Source: Atopsyche davidsoni (lineage: Eukaryota > Arthropoda > Insecta > Trichoptera > Hydrobiosidae). From it: a stretch of DNA of 64,000 nt. The stretch is taken from positions 5,642,001 through 5,706,000 of the forward strand of contig JAILWY010000001.1 of the NCBI GenBank assembly GCA_022113835.1, written 5' to 3'. Position numbers and translations under genes: made by a program. Each line of letters opens with the position of its first letter. The first letter of the stretch is position 1. The notes below the pieces were generated by a model. That model was given only the letters and a program-made list of their open reading frames with translations. It made no database searches and was not told the origin of the DNA. This document shows positions 46,790 to 61,984 of this stretch, piece after piece.

Positions 46790-48480
46790 TTTTCACAAGG
46801 GCTGGCGAAGTTAAAAGGTTTCCAGAGCAACCCTTTGTGACTGCGGCTCACTTACGGGGTTGGAACTATTGCGAGTGTATACTGTATCTACAGTTTCCAA
46901 CCCTCCAAACAATGTGACACCCTCCTGGGCAGATACTGTCCAGAACGAAGGGATGGGAGGCCAGTTGAGGGCTTTCCAGGATCAGCAGTGCTCTCCTGTG
47001 CAACATCCGAATTCGTAATTATGAATATTCATTGTTACATTATTTACTCTCATAAAAGCTCTGTCTGCTAGAGCATTTAATATGGAGCATTGGTTTTAAA
47101 CGTACTTCACAAACGTACAAAACGGGTATCAGTATTTTTATAGGAATGTTTTTGTTATATTTATTAAAAATGTTAGACGGTTGACTGTTATGGGGCAGTA
47201 CGAAAATTAATCATAAAAAGAGGGAACATTTCGAGAGGATCTTTGTTTATATAAACATAAATTTCTTATAGTATATATGTTTACTTTTATTCAAAATAAA
47301 CTTTTACCAACGTTTGAAAAAATAAATACTACATCATGGGTAGATAAAATTAAAGAAATAATAAGCAAACCGTAATAAATTATTACGGTATTTACGATAA
47401 GAGTCAATCCAACAATAATTTTTTTGAGATTTTATAAAAAATTAGTTAAGAACGTGAGTATTTTTAACTGCAAATATTATTTGATTTTACATCGATGGGT
47501 AAAACATTCATTGTCTTTATATTATTTCAAATTGTCAGTTCGGTATTTGTTATATTTACCGCATTAGAGCAGGCTATTTGACACCACCCGCGGCGACATC
47601 AGACTTCGGATGTAGTTTGTAATTTGGCGCGTAGAAAAAACGCGTCACAAGATTCCCCAAACACCAAAGCCATAGAAATCGATACTTGTCAACACAGCTT
47701 ATCCAATCTGGAAGACAGGTGGCCACGCGGTGGTGCTCGGGGGTCTAATAGCGCAAAGCTTTTAAGTCTTATTAAACTTGCATGCTAATGAATGCCGGCA
47801 CACATGCGCGGCCAGGGCTGCACTCATCTGCGGAAGGAGGAAACTACCTTATTTATAAAACAAAAAATATATAATATTTTTTCAAAAAAATCAAAACAAA
47901 GTCCATCAGGGTCTTTATTCTTTCATTCAAAAATAAGTAATGATTTAATTTGTTAAAGTACTCTGGTTGATTATATTATAAAGAGCTTTGCCCCTGCTCA
48001 TATGCATACCTGTTAAAAGCTGCTGTCTTCACTTGACCTGGGTCTTGTGATCGGTTCACAGCACCGGAGAATCCACTGTGAGGAATTAAATATATATTTT
48101 TTTTTATATTTAAATTACGCAATATTTATGTTGAGTAAGTGGTGTTTTTGAAAACACAATCTTCGAGTTCAGAAAACTTATTTGGGTTATTTGAAATATT
48201 AAATCAAAACATAGCAACAGGTTTTCAGGGTCAGACAATATATTGTTTAGTATAAGATAAACTTATAATATGAATAATGTGCTCCTTTTTGGCCGACTTC
48301 AATATGAGTAGTCCCCCATTGTCTCTGCATGGCGGCCCTATGGCTGGCTGACACTTGCTAACACTTGTCAGTTTTTTGTGCCTCGCAGATGTGACAGGGC
48401 AGCCTATCCGCGTGGGGGAGAACAGCCTCCGGGGGAGGATTTGGGAATAATGCATGAGGGTGTACTGTATTTACAGTCTT
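46790..48480. other. Three GC-richer islands, two sharing a palindromic motif
   Basis: Islands lie at 46790-47010, 47575-47840 and 48290-48480. The first and third each carry ACTGTA-NN-TACAGT (46881-46894 and 48464-48477) preceded by GTGTA and a TTGG-rich stretch, so they may be distant copies of one element. No gene is recognised. Confidence 0.4.
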
Positions 48481-48947
48481 TTGAAACGATATGAATACAT
48501 CAAACCTATTATAATTAATAAAATATCAGTTTGTGGTATAAGTTTTAACATACAATTAAGAAGAAATCATACAAAATGAGAACTTATTATTATTTTTTTC
48601 TATTTTCAAACCAGTAACGGTTAATTTATATAGTAATAAATCATTGTGTTTTCGTCTTGAATTATTTATTGTATTTTCATTAAATCGGAATGTATTGAAT
48701 GTTTTATCGCAAGTATGTGGGAAAGCTTTCTCATTATATCTTATATCAGCAAATAGTTCTTACACAAAAAAACCATTTCCCTTATAATTCGAATAATATA
48801 AATCAGGAAGTACTTTGATTTACTTTACCCTAAGAGCAAAAATTGCTTGTTTTGAAGCAAAAAAAAAACTCTAATCGATTACTGTCGATAATCTATTAAA
48901 TATTGACTATCAACCTACATTACTTTTTATTAAAATTTGTACTTAAT

Positions 48948-48950
<3 letters not shown>

Positions 48951-49008
<58 letters not shown>
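48951..49008. repeat. (AT)29 microsatellite
   Basis: A perfect dinucleotide run of 58 bp, followed by ACATATAT. Confidence 0.97.
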
Positions 49009-49015
<7 letters not shown>

Positions 49016-52000
49016 TTGCATACAAAATGAAAAAGAAAACTGCTAACAAAAAATACAATTGCAACCAAAACTGTAACCAGATGGCTGTCCTAAAACATCA
49101 CAAAAGTATCATTAGTTATGCGACAGTTACTCTCAGCCTTTGTATGCAAGGGAGGCTGAATGCAACCTTGAAAGCACAATGCGCCCCCGTGAGGGGGTAA
49201 AAAATAGCCGATCATCCCCTTAACCCAGAAATGCCCAGGGGGTGTACGTCCCTATGGTTTGTAGGGGAGAAGAGGATTGAATGGAAAATTCTCCGTAAGA
49301 GTGTATATTTTAATTCAAGTAAATATGTAAAATGTCCATTGATTGGATAAAAAAATCTGTACTTTTATAAAACATTTTTGAAAAATTTGTTGAATATTTA
49401 ACATTAAAAAAAATTCATTTCTTTAAAATTAGAAATGATACATCTAATCGTCTTACTACCTGATAAAATTTATGATTTGAATATAAAAAATAAAATTAGT
49501 GGCATTGCTTTTATAACTTAATACGAAACATTTTTAAAAACTAAAACTAAAAGTATTCAATATATATCCTGTTCCGCTGCACCCAGTGATCCTTTGAAAC
49601 CAAACCTGTTCCGGCACCCCTCGCGCGGCTGCGCACTTGTCGCTGTCTACTCTTTACACACACACCCTTGCAGGGGTGCTCTCATCTATTCATCCCCACG
49701 TGTGCTGTTAGCGTCTCTTTAGGTGAATCTGAGGTTTATTCTGTCGATATAGTTATAAATTTAAAAAATTTCAATTTTTATTAACTATACAAACGTATTT
49801 CTTGTTTATATGAATAGTGTAATATTTTCCTGATTATACATCAAATCGTTGAGCAGATGCATACAAACTGGAAGTATAGTTTGACATCTGTTAATTGCTA
49901 TAAATAAATGTAAAAATATCAATAACTGAGTGCAAGTTTTGTTGAATGGTTTGCAATAACTAAAATTTGCGTCATTGGCTAAAATTAGTATCTTTCGTAT
50001 TTCGTCCAGTGACGTCAGGTTTATTTCCATAGCCTGGGGGTGGAGTAAATAGTTAATTAGATTCGGTACAATGAGTCCCCGCGCTACCCCGCCTGCTGCC
50101 GGAGTGCATTAAAGGAGACAACCTCATGCTTGCTGCAGCGCCCCGAGCACTTGCACGAGTCCCGCATAGTCTGGGTAGGGGTTGAGGGCAGAGCCAAAAT
50201 GTGACCATGACCATAAAATCTCACTGAAATTAACCACTAAGTTACCTTTTTATATAACTATCCAACACAAAAAAAAAATCGTTTATTTTGTATATTTTTT
50301 TGCTCTACTTGAACTGTTTGTTTGTATTGAAAGTAAATACTGAAGCGCCTTGATTTGATTCTAAGCCGTGTTTATTGATCAAACTTTAATGATTCTTTTT
50401 AATATTATATATACATAAGGATCAAATAGTAGTTTTGTTTCATCGTTATAATTTAAAATTTACAAAAGTAAACATAGATATTCTCAAACTACCCGAAGTA
50501 AAGCATTGAATTGAGCGCAGTAATTTACATGTTTGTAAAAGTGTTAATTATTTTAAAAATCAAGCAATACTTATAAAGAGGTTATTTAAATTTTAAAAAT
50601 TATTATTGAAATTTCTTAATGCCCCTATGAACCGGATCCTTCCGGCCCCGCGCAGCCGCAGCCCCCGGCCTCTCCGCGCCTCTACTCACACACCCCCAGC
50701 ACTTGCTCTGACGCTGTCTGGGGGAGTAAAAAACCCAGCAAGGAATGCGAGGGGCGCTGCTGCAGCTTCCAGACCACAGAGGGAGTCTCGCCATCGGAGA
50801 ACTTCCTTCTCATCGAATTTAACATCATCAAATCACACCTTTTTTAAAAAAATATATATATTCATAGCTAACTTTTTGAATTACCCATCGACCTTAATAA
50901 TATGACTGAAACAATTGAGATTTTACTGTTTTAAGGGTAGAGTTGATAGCACAGTATTCTTATAATCATTTCTAAAAACAAAAAACGAGCTTTGTAACCC
51001 TGAACAATTTTATTTTTAATAAATCGAGTCTTATACTGCTAAAAATCTCAATACTTATATTTATTAAAATATGCATCTTTTTGTGAATCGTTTATTTATT
51101 TTATTATTTATAACAGTGGTGGCATTGACACACAAGTCTAGAGCTTAGTTTGCCTTTGTAAAATATTGACTTATGCATACAGTTTTTTTTACATTGTAAC
51201 TCAACCGTACTTCCATTTATACTATGCATGCTGACAATCTGTATCGAAATAAAGTACTGTTTCGATGCTGTTTTTTTTTACGGGGAATGCTTTCTTTTCC
51301 AGGTCAGGCGCATCACTGATTCATGGGGTTAATTCATGAAACAAAAAATGGTAATCAATATGCTATGCATATTTTAATACAATTACTGAACTCGTAGAAA
51401 AGAATATTAATCAATTGAAACACACCTGTGTACCGTAGGTGGAGTATTAAATATGTCTATTGTATTTTTATACAGGTCAAAAAGATGTTGAATATTTTTT
51501 GTTATTAGATTTATTTGATGCGTAGTGTAATTTCCTTGAATGAATTAATTAAAAAAAGAAAGTGATTATTTATTGGTTACTGCCTAAGTCTATACAATGG
51601 AGCCATAAGTAACACTTTGTGCAGCTGTCACTTCGGAAATTGATCGTTTGTATGAACCCGACAGTCGTTTGTGCAAACGTGAATCACAAACTTTTACCGG
51701 CATCGACTAATTATAAATTAAAATTGGGAAATTGCTCATCTGACAGTGGAATAAGGAATTAAAAAAGCTGAATATGTATAGAGTTCGCTTATACATTTTT
51801 CTAAAATTTTGATTCAATTTATGCAACTTTTACTAATATATATGTAACGTAATATTCATTTATTTTTTCCAAGGTCTGCCCTACTTTCAATAAATAGGAA
51901 AAATTTCAGAATAGAAAGATAAACAAATCTTTTGATGTCGGGTTTGGGTGTACCTGGTAATAGGGGAGATCAGGTCAGGTCACTTGAAGGAGCATGGGAA

Positions 52001-53523
52001 CCAGGCTGGATGCAGCCACTTGTATTCCACGTGTTTATTTCTGGAAACCTTGAACATCCCCCAGGAGTATTTTTTGTTACGGCTTTAATGATACACAGCT
52101 ATGCATGCGGTTTAGTGTGATTTAAAATATTTTTATGGTTTTTGTACCCATAAAAGCACATTCTGTGCTAGATATACTTTTTTTAGTCAAGACGTAAATT
52201 TTTTTTTTAAAAATAAATAAATGAATATATATTTTTTTGAATATTTAAATAATTTTTTTTTCTTGATAAAAGCTGTTGTTGATGAGTATTAATGACTATT
52301 GATGATTTAAGGTGAGATAGTAACTATTGATGTCTGGGTTATGCGACAGTGAGTCATCGACGAAGCGTCCCGACGCCATTAGCTCCCCGGCGTCCCTACA
52401 AAGCGTCCATATTATCCGCGACCCACCCCTACGCTCGCCTGCCCTTTTTATTTCATGAGATTTTTGTTCAGACTGGGTTGCGAAGAGTAGTCCTGAAACT
52501 CAATTACATTTTAAGAACACTCACCGCTCTTAGATTGTGCCTTTGCGAATTTTCATAAAATACAAATATACCAAAATAAAAGTCTATTTCAATTTAATTT
52601 TTTAAACATATTTCTATGATTGTAATTTAACAGACATACGCTGAAAGAACGCAATCTACAAAAAAACATTTTTTGGTTAAAATAACAAATTAATGGGATG
52701 GGTGTTCGGCGAAAGAGCTCTCGCTAATAGTGAAATTAACGTAGTCTCCAAAACAATTTGGTTTTATTTTATTGTAAAATAACAAATAGTTCATTGCAAG
52801 GTATGTTTAAACAACGAATACCGTGTATTATTAAATTAAGTGTATGTTAGTTTTAATTATAGATTTTTTTAAATAGAAAACGTTAAATAAACACCGAGAA
52901 ATATGGTTTTCGTCAAAGCATGATATATTTTCAATTGATTAGTCTTGCAGTACCGATTGAAATTGATAACTTTCAGAATATTTTATTATAAAGCTATTTA
53001 TTAAAATTATATTCAAGCATATGCTGAATTTATTAAATTTATTATAAATATACCAGTATTTATTTATATCAGTGAAATAGGATCGCCTCACAACTAATGA
53101 TATTTTTGTATTCTCTGAGTACGTTGATCGAAATTTTGACGTATCAAGCATATTCTTTAGATAAAATTAATACCAAGCGCTTTCAGTAAATTTTTATCTC
53201 ACATAATAATTTAAAACGGACAGATTTATTAAAATAATCATTACCAACAATGCCACGCAAGTTCAAGATCTCGCGGTCAATATCCGCGTACACAAACTGT
53301 CCAATCAAATTCGCATGTGATATAAATAATCGTATTCAACACGTGTTGATAGGCTGAGATATTGAATTTGCATCGGTGTCGAACTCTGACATTCTGGCCT
53401 GTTAATATGTTTACATAATACCTTGTTTTTATGAGGTACGCTCTGCTATTTTCTGAAACTGCGACTTATAGACCAGGTTGTTTTGACGGAATATTTCCTA
53501 GAGTTTAGTCGAGTCTCTTAGTT
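49009..53523. other. Gene desert with regularly spaced GC-rich islands
   Basis: Islands lie at 49145-49265, 49570-49700, 50035-50190, 50630-50815, 51935-52075 and 52345-52450, each 100-190 bp, separated by several hundred bases of A/T-rich DNA. None contains a recognisable exon; open frames through them change strand from island to island. Confidence 0.45.
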
Positions 53524-53558
53524 AAATTATGATAGCTCCAAGAAAGCTATCATAATTT
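53524..53558. repeat. Perfect hairpin, 14 bp arms and 7 nt loop
   Basis: AAATTATGATAGCT (53524-53537), loop CCAAGAA, then its exact reverse complement (53545-53558). It is too short for a miRNA precursor. It is possibly a tiny foldback element. Confidence 0.8.
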
Positions 53559-56500
53559 GCTTAAGTATTGAATACATTGACGAAGTATATAATAATGCCG
53601 CTGTTGAGAGTCCTTTGAGGTCTTTTGTTGAGTCGAGTCAGCAATTCAATTTAAATCATTTAGGTTCACTCAGAAAAAGAGCATTGTCAAGATAGGGAAT
53701 AAAGAAAATAATAAGTCGCTAGGTGTATAGTCGGCTTATAGACTATTGGTTTTACATGGTATTTTTTATTAATGATTTTTGTTAAATTATTTTTATGAAT
53801 TAAAGTTAATAGTGATAGTTATAAGTCAATCGATCGGATAAATTAACTTTTTTATATTAAATTTTAAACTAAACTTACGAAATATCAATGATATATCAAT
53901 CAAACTATTGCCAAAAAGTTTGTGAGAAACGATGGTTACTATAACACCACAGGGCGGTTTTTTAAATTAGTTCTTGAAAACAAATAACTTTGTATAAATA
54001 TCACACATATCGATTCTTTTCATCTTTTAACCCTGCAGCAGGGGAGTTTATCTCCAATAGAAGTCGACAAGTTAGGGGTGCTCATTGCCAGGGGAGAGCT
54101 AGCCTGGCCGAGTTAAAAAATCACTTCCCTTTTCATTCCAACCCTCTCGATTTTTACACCCCACGCGGACGTGTCACTTTATGACGTTTCAGGCATCGCG
54201 AGTGAATTTTAGTTTTATTATTTTTAATACTTTTGACAGGCTCACACATGTGTAGAGGCCTGGATTTTCGAAACATTTTTTGTTTTGTTAAGTTTTTACG
54301 GCAAAAAATGTTACTTTTTAAAGATTAAAAAACACTATTCAGTTTTTTATTCAAAATGGTTAAGTTTAGTTTATCTTACTAATTGAATTAAGTAAATAAC
54401 ATTTTTTTAAATTATTAGTTAATTATTTAGTTATCACTTTAGAATTTAAAATACGACCACACTTGTACTCCAAAAACGATTTTGTTGTAATTATAACTAG
54501 CATGTGTGGCATATGTACACGTCAAAAATATTTTGAGTAATTTGAATTTAAATTAGCCACGTGTTATATATTATAGCTATAGAGTTTTTAAATATCTATA
54601 CTTAAAAACACAGTAGAAGCCATAATGATACACATTCATCGTATTTAATCTCAATATCAGCATTAATGTATAAAATAAATTATCGATTATTTACAAAGTC
54701 GTTTTGTATGCATAATAAAATATAATTAACGACTGTTTAAAAGCAAATTCTAAACAAACAATTTAATTAATTGATGCATACATATTTAAACTCTAAATTA
54801 TACTTGAAGAATATTAATAACGAAGAATAAAAACACTTTAGTTTATGTGTAGATGGTTATAAATAAAGTCAAGTGAAATTATAATTCATCACAAAACAGT
54901 TTGATCTACTGAAGTAATTCAAATTTAATTTTGATTTGCATAGACATATATAAGCTTATAAATGATATGTATTCTGTATATGCTGTATATTCTTAACATT
55001 TATCTAAAAGTGTATCATATGTGGTGAAATAAAAAAAATACAAAACTACACAAGTGCCCATTAAAAATAGGACATCCACTTTTATACATAGATAGACCAT
55101 TATTCCTACATCTGTTATACTTTATCCGTTTTTTAATATCTCCACTTGTTCCTGTTAATACGATATGTCCCCTCGGATGTGCAGCTTTGCCTGTGACATA
55201 CATGAGCAGAGAGCAGTCGGCGAGGAGGTGCCGGGTTTAAATCCCCGCTTTATAGGAAGCACATAACAAAATAAATAAAAGTCCATCGGTGCATGCGTGC
55301 ATTAGGCCCTGCATCCAAAGTAGGAGCACCATCGTTCAGAGCAAACTGTTCAGATAAAAATAAACAATACCACTGTGCTCAAGTTGAAAAGCGTGTCTTC
55401 TGATTATAATGCTGGTTAGAAATGTTTGTGTTAGACGATAGTTTGTTGATAATGATCAATTTTATCTAGACTTTGCAATATGACGATTTGTGTCAATTAC
55501 TTGATTTTGATTAATTGGTTTTCTAATTAATGTTGAGTTTATCAGGCCTTTGAGTAAAACTTATGATGTTGAGTTGTATCTATTGCTTACAATTATTTAC
55601 TGTCTTGTAGAACATAAATTAATACTACATATAGTAAGCCGTTCATATCGATAAATAAGTTATTGTATCAACACATAATACTGACATCAGAATTATTTTT
55701 AATAGTCTTCCAATAATAATCCAAATCATTTGACTAAACATAATATAATGTAATACGATTGTTTCAGGACTATTTCGCTACTGAATTGCATGTACATTAT
55801 TTTAAACATCAAAAGATATGTAAAGTGTATTTAAAAATATACTAACAATGGATCACAGAATGAAGATAGTTATATGGGATAAACATAATTCATGAAATTT
55901 GCCTTAAACATCCGGATCGCTTCTGTGATATTTGATTTTTGAAACTTAGGAATTAATAACCTACATCTGATCGTGTGGTCACCCTCTTCGTAGTAAAATG
56001 AGTAGTCGTATTAAAAGATATTTCCGTGCGTGTGCGTGCCTACGTGTGACGTGTGTTGTCATGGTGACGGTGGTGTGTGTCTGATGTAGTGCATTTACCC
56101 CCATGCCGAACAAAGCTAGGGATCAAATTAGACAAAAAATGATGATCTGGGGGGTGCAGGGGGGGATTGGGGGATGACCGATGTGGTGTTATATACCAAA
56201 CAAAAATTACTTGTTATGTGTAGAAAAAATCAATAAAATGTTTCCATTTTGATTTTCATCTTCATGTTAAATGATATTTTTGTCTAATTACTGATTGGTA
56301 TTACTTTTATGTAAAATTAAAATGGAATAATTCATAAATATTTTACATTGTTTTTAAACTATATAATAATTCAAAAATGAACATATTAAAAATATTGTGA
56401 GCAGTAACTTGATTACCATATTTATGTCTTTCCAAAATATAAGGTTTCTATTTTGACCTATAATATCCGTGTATCACCGAAGAAGGTCAAATTTTGGTAA

Positions 56501-59500
56501 ATGTATTGTAGTAATATTCAATTTTAAAAATCAATTGAAGATAAATCGTGTAACTTAGGCAAACATTTCTGTTCACTTCCGCTTATTATGAGCGTATTTT
56601 TTTTTCTATTTATGGAATAATATTTCAAGTAAATCATGTAACTCATACAACGGTGTGTAATGAGAATGATGATTTGTTGATGATATTGATTTCCCGAGTT
56701 CGGCCCCCGCCAGGGCTCCCTCCGTCTCCCGCATGATCCTCCACACTTAATACTTTATTTGTCCCCTCAAATGTAAATCAGGTCTGGACTGTAAGCCCAC
56801 GCATACGTAAAAAATGCATTATAGCTTCATGCACCTACACACCTACCCGCCTGTATTGGAGCAGCAGTAACGATGGAGGAAGTCTACATGTGAGACCAAC
56901 ACCTTACAAGTGTAAATTATATTTTTAGTCAGAATTTACAGTACAGTAGTCAAATAAAACAAGAAACAATAATAACAATTATCAAGTGTATGTTGCGATT
57001 TTAAATCATGATTCTGCTGTTCTAAATTATTGTATTTTGTTGTATCAAGCTTGATTAGAATAGTAAAAAATTACAGCATTAAAGTCGTGTAAAAAGAATA
57101 GAACTTCTTTATATATGATTGATAGTTTATCAATTAAATAAACTGTTACCGTATATACAGATATATTAACATTTAGTAAATTCTGTTAAGGCATCAAAAC
57201 TTAATTTTGTTTTATATAAAATTTATGTAAAAAAGTAACTCTTTGAAATGCAGTCTTATGTTTTGGTCTATTCATATTCAAATTATATTTGCAGTTTTGT
57301 GTAAAAAAAATGTATCATGTTTGTAACCCCTGAATAAGGGTTGTTTTAAAGACAATTACAAACTCGGGCCAGGGGCGTTTCTGTAGGCGACAAGGGTGGC
57401 CAGTCCGCCCTCTGTATCCACCGACCAAATGTTGTATCATATTTCATTCCATGATTAAAACTTTAAAGCACAGGAATTAATTTGCCACTAAAATATATAT
57501 CAATTTATGTTTTGCTTTATCAATATAAAAAGCAAAAATATACACCTACAAAGTTAAGATAGAAGATAATCTATTATAATGGAAAATTTATTTTTGCAAT
57601 TGTATAATTTTCACACTTTTATACTCTTGTTATGTTGAGTACGTTTAATTTTAAGAATAAATAACAATAAATGGTTTAAAGTACATAAAGATAAATAAAA
57701 ACCTGGATAGAATATATTTATGTTAGAAAATTCTGTAATTCAGACTTTACACTTTGTTCTTTATCGTATTATCTCCTTGCTAGAAACGACAACTTGTAAA
57801 TCCAGGCTTCTTCTTTGTAATCTAACAATCATTACTCCATTTTCATATATTATATTTATTTAACTTAAATTTAAATCTACGAAGATGGTCATAAAATAAA
57901 CGTTTATTTACAAAGCGTCTTTACTAGTCGCTTATGTCGCAGCTATGTTGTTAGGCTGTTTGTTAGTATATTTGGATTGATATTATAAAAACTGTACATA
58001 CTTCAAAGCATCGAAAATTTAACATTTAATGTGATTATTAAAATAAAATGAACAGTGCTTCTGAATGAAATCATTTGCGACACAAGGAAGCAGGAATTTT
58101 GAAGACAAGGAGCGCGGACTGCAGATAAGACGTGAGTAATGCGAGTCCACGACCACTTATCACCTACTTATTTCCGTGTTGTTCTAAAGAATGTGGAAGT
58201 GTGTTATCGGGAAAGGTCTGACCTTTGCAGTTGCCGGCCTGTGACCTGATGTGTTCTGTTTATAATAATTATTATAATTTTATACCGTTTTAGAAATGAC
58301 GTAAATGTTATAATTAGTGTTAAGTTACAACAATTAACCTATTAATGACTTAAGAACTAGAAGCCTGTTAACAGAACTGATAACAGGTATGAAGTACAGT
58401 AAAAACTGAAACATCAAAATTATAGATCAGAATTATTGAAGTAGTAATTATAAATATTTTCCACTATACGGGTGCCTTAATCTTTTTACAAAAACTCGTG
58501 TTTTTAAAAACCATGTCATGTTTTTTCGTATCTTTTCAATCATCGGCTTAGTTTGAATGAGATTGGTGAAGAAATATGGGGATGCCGCAGGCGAGGGGGT
58601 GGTTCCTGCCCCTGCGACGGCTGACAAGCCCACTGTGTCAACAGATCCTTGTTTAGACACAAAATAAACTCAAATGCGTCGGCTTTTGTTAAGAAGTCCT
58701 GGAAATGAAGATTTGTATTCTCGCGCCGATGACTGACTTGCATGTGGTGAGTTGAAAACGGATAAATAAATATTTGTTTAAAGATAAACATTCATTTTAA
58801 ATATAAATTTTGTAACAATTATTGAGCAGTGGTTAGCCGTGATTTTAGAGGATTAGAACATTTTTTAAAGATATGATAAATACAGTGAGTCTGGATGAGA
58901 CATAATTTAAATGTATCGTTAAATGCAAAACAAATAATATAACAGTATCTATAATACGTACTGATTTAATATGTATACAATATTTTATGAATGTAATTGT
59001 TAATGATTAAGAAGTTATATAAACGATTGAAGTTTTCAATATCCTTTTGTTTAAGCATGCCATCAATATTTGTACCAGGAAGCCATTTTTCCGGTAAATT
59101 TAACCATGTAATAAGGGAGTTTAACCCCTTTGTAATATACACCCCAATGCAGAGGGTGCAATATAACGCAGATTTTTTTGTTTTTAACATACTAGGGGTG
59201 TTTTTTAAATAACGAAAAGCGCTTTGACAAAAAGTAAGATTTTCTCATGTCTTGGTAAGAGTGTCATTTTGCTAATTACATACAAGCATTTTATTTCAAA
59301 TATTATACATAAAATCTTAAAATAGTATTTACTTCTGAAGACATTTGAAGCTGCAGTAGATATAACATAGAATAATGAATAACAGGATATATTATGTGTA
59401 CATACAAGGCGTGATGATATATTGAAATGATTATCATACAACAACGAACGGACGATCTTTATCGAGTCGTTTTGTCCACTGTGCGATGTCGAAGCTGTAA

Positions 59501-61984
59501 TATTAAATAATCATCAATATATTCCGAATAACGAACCCATAATCCCATATAGATTATACCCATCCGTACCATGGAACTAACTGAAGTTGTTCCATTATAT
59601 TCTACTCTAAGCTCCTCTATAGCGAGGGTAATTGACGCCGAGTCTTGGCGTGAAAGGGAACGATACAGACCCAATTAAACGGAATCTCCACGGGAGCAAG
59701 TGAGATGGATGGTAAGTCGGGGTTAAAGAGTATCTCTAGCTAGAGGGTATTCTGGCAGGGCTGTATAATTGTAAAATAAATATTAAATTACTTCTTATTA
59801 TTATATGTTAAAATTTAATTCCCGACTATCACAAATGGTGTTATTCATAATTCATTTTTATCTACAGTATTGGTTTAAAATAAGTAAATAAAATAAGTTT
59901 CTTATATGTATCAGAGTATCATAACTTCGATTATATTATATATCATTGGTGATAAAATCAATTCTGAAATCTTATTTTTAGTTCGCAAAAGTCACAAAAT
60001 GAATAAAATAAAAAACGTTCAAATACAGGACAAAGAGTTTTGTAAAAATCCACTATTTAATTATAAATAAATCAATAGTATATTTATTCTTGTTAAAGCG
60101 TAACATGAAATTGATTAACATTTTTACATTTGAAAATAATACGTCAGGATTAATGTGTCTGAATTATTTGCTTGTTTGATTAAACGTATTGAAAAATCAA
60201 GTGTTTTTTTTATTTTACAAGATTAAATACGTATTCAAGATTAAACTTTGTAAAGATTTTTTGAGGATACGTAATGAATATGTTTGGTTAAAAAATATCT
60301 TTGTTGCTTGAGAGTTGTGTCATGTGTTGAAAAATATATTAATAACTCTGACATCAGATGACTGATGGCAATTCAAAACTTAATATTGACATTGAAAAAA
60401 AAAATCGCCTGAATGTGAAATAATATGCATTGCGAATATTTTTTTTTACTATTAAAATTTTATACAAAAGGATTTTATTATTTAATTTTTTTATTGTGTA
60501 TTATATTTTTTCTCTCGAAAGACAGCAATTCGTCTCGAAGGAATTATTAATTGGACGTTTTAAATAAATAAATAAATAAAACGCATGTGGCCAGCCCTGG
60601 CGCGATGACGTGATGTTTGCCAGAAGTGTGTTGGTGTCGGGTGAGAAGTTCCCGGAAGAGAAGATATAAGTTTGTGTTTTAAATAAGGATAAGTGCGGAA
60701 ACTGAGAAGCAACAAGTCTCTCTCGCGGAAAACCCCGTGGAGCAGACACCCGAGGCGACTCCACCACTGGAACATGGTGTCATTATATCAATACACGTTT
60801 TTATCATTAAAAAGAGATTTTAAAATAAGCTGAAATAGTTTTCAATGACAATTGTTTTCAGGATTAAACTATTTAAATTTTAGCACTGGTTTATAAAATG
60901 AATTTATGAATTACTAATAAGGCAAGAAAACAAGCTACTAAACTCTTGATCGATGATTCTCGACCAATTATACAGTGTGGTTTTTTTGATTCTACTATTT
61001 ATATTTAAACTTCTTGATTGATGAATTTTTGTATTTTTTGTATTTTTCAAAATCAACGATTATTAATATAATATTTTATATAAAAGAGATCATTAAAATA
61101 CATTTTCTTCAGAACAAATGTGGCACGAACTCCTACACATGTATAAATGCACATTAATTATAATCAAACACGATTTTGATAAGGATATGCTGTAGAATGA
61201 ATATATATTGGAGCAAAATAAGTTTTTTTAATCTATCGTTTGTTTCAAAAAACGTAAATATTTTCTATATTATTATTAACACGGCAAGATACATATCGAA
61301 TTAACAAAGCAGATACATTTAATGACTAGGGCATAAAAAAGCCTATAACGATAAAAATAAATGCCAAAATAATAGGCCAAACATTATCTTTGGTTGTTGC
61401 GAGCTATAAAAGACTTCGAAGCTAATTTAAGCGCACAACCTGACGTTTGCATTTTATCGTTCAAAAACACAAAACGCTAAATAAACACGTGACCCGCGGC
61501 GTGCAGAGCACATGCTTTGCGGCCCGGCGGCACACGTGGCGGCTGGAGACTGTGTTTTCATTTGTCCTTAAAAAATAACAACAACGGCTGTCCACTGAAA
61601 TAGAACCAGTCGCCATGGGAGAACAGCACCGGAGAACTTGGAAACAAGAAAAACAAACCAGCACGACTTCCCTGACAGATGGATATGATTTTTCACGTTG
61701 GTCGCTTGTAAGGAATCTTTAAGCCAATTACTGTAAAATATCGAAATCGGAATTGAAACAAGTAAATATAATACATATGGCGCTCCAAAATCACCTCACA
61801 GGTAGTCATAAGTATTTATACCACACATAATAACAGACAAGTGGCTATAAAAATCAGATCAGTTTTATTTGTGTTTTCGTTTTTGAGGCATAAGCGTTCA
61901 CAAATAAATTTAAAAAAACCACGATCTTCTGGCCTATTTTAAGCCATATAATATTTTTAGTAAAGTATAGAGTATATTTAAGTA
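53559..61984. other. Gene desert, AT-rich with further GC-rich islands
   Basis: Islands lie at 54030-54180, 56040-56180, 56695-56890, 57355-57425, 58080-58250, 58575-58640, 59570-59760, 60590-60775 and 61480-61680. A B-box-like GGGTTTAAATCCC lies at about 55233 without a convincing A box. A (TAAA)n run lies at about 60560-60580. The block at 59570-59760 (GGAATCTCCACGGGAGCAAG, GGTAAGTCGGGGTTAAAG) looks like repeat-derived sequence but I cannot name the family. No protein-coding gene is recognised. Confidence 0.45.

Noticed and set aside
59459..59674. 71-codon minus-strand frame in a GC-richer block
   Set aside because: The surrounding sequence looks repeat-derived, no domain is recognised and the frame has no splice or promoter context.
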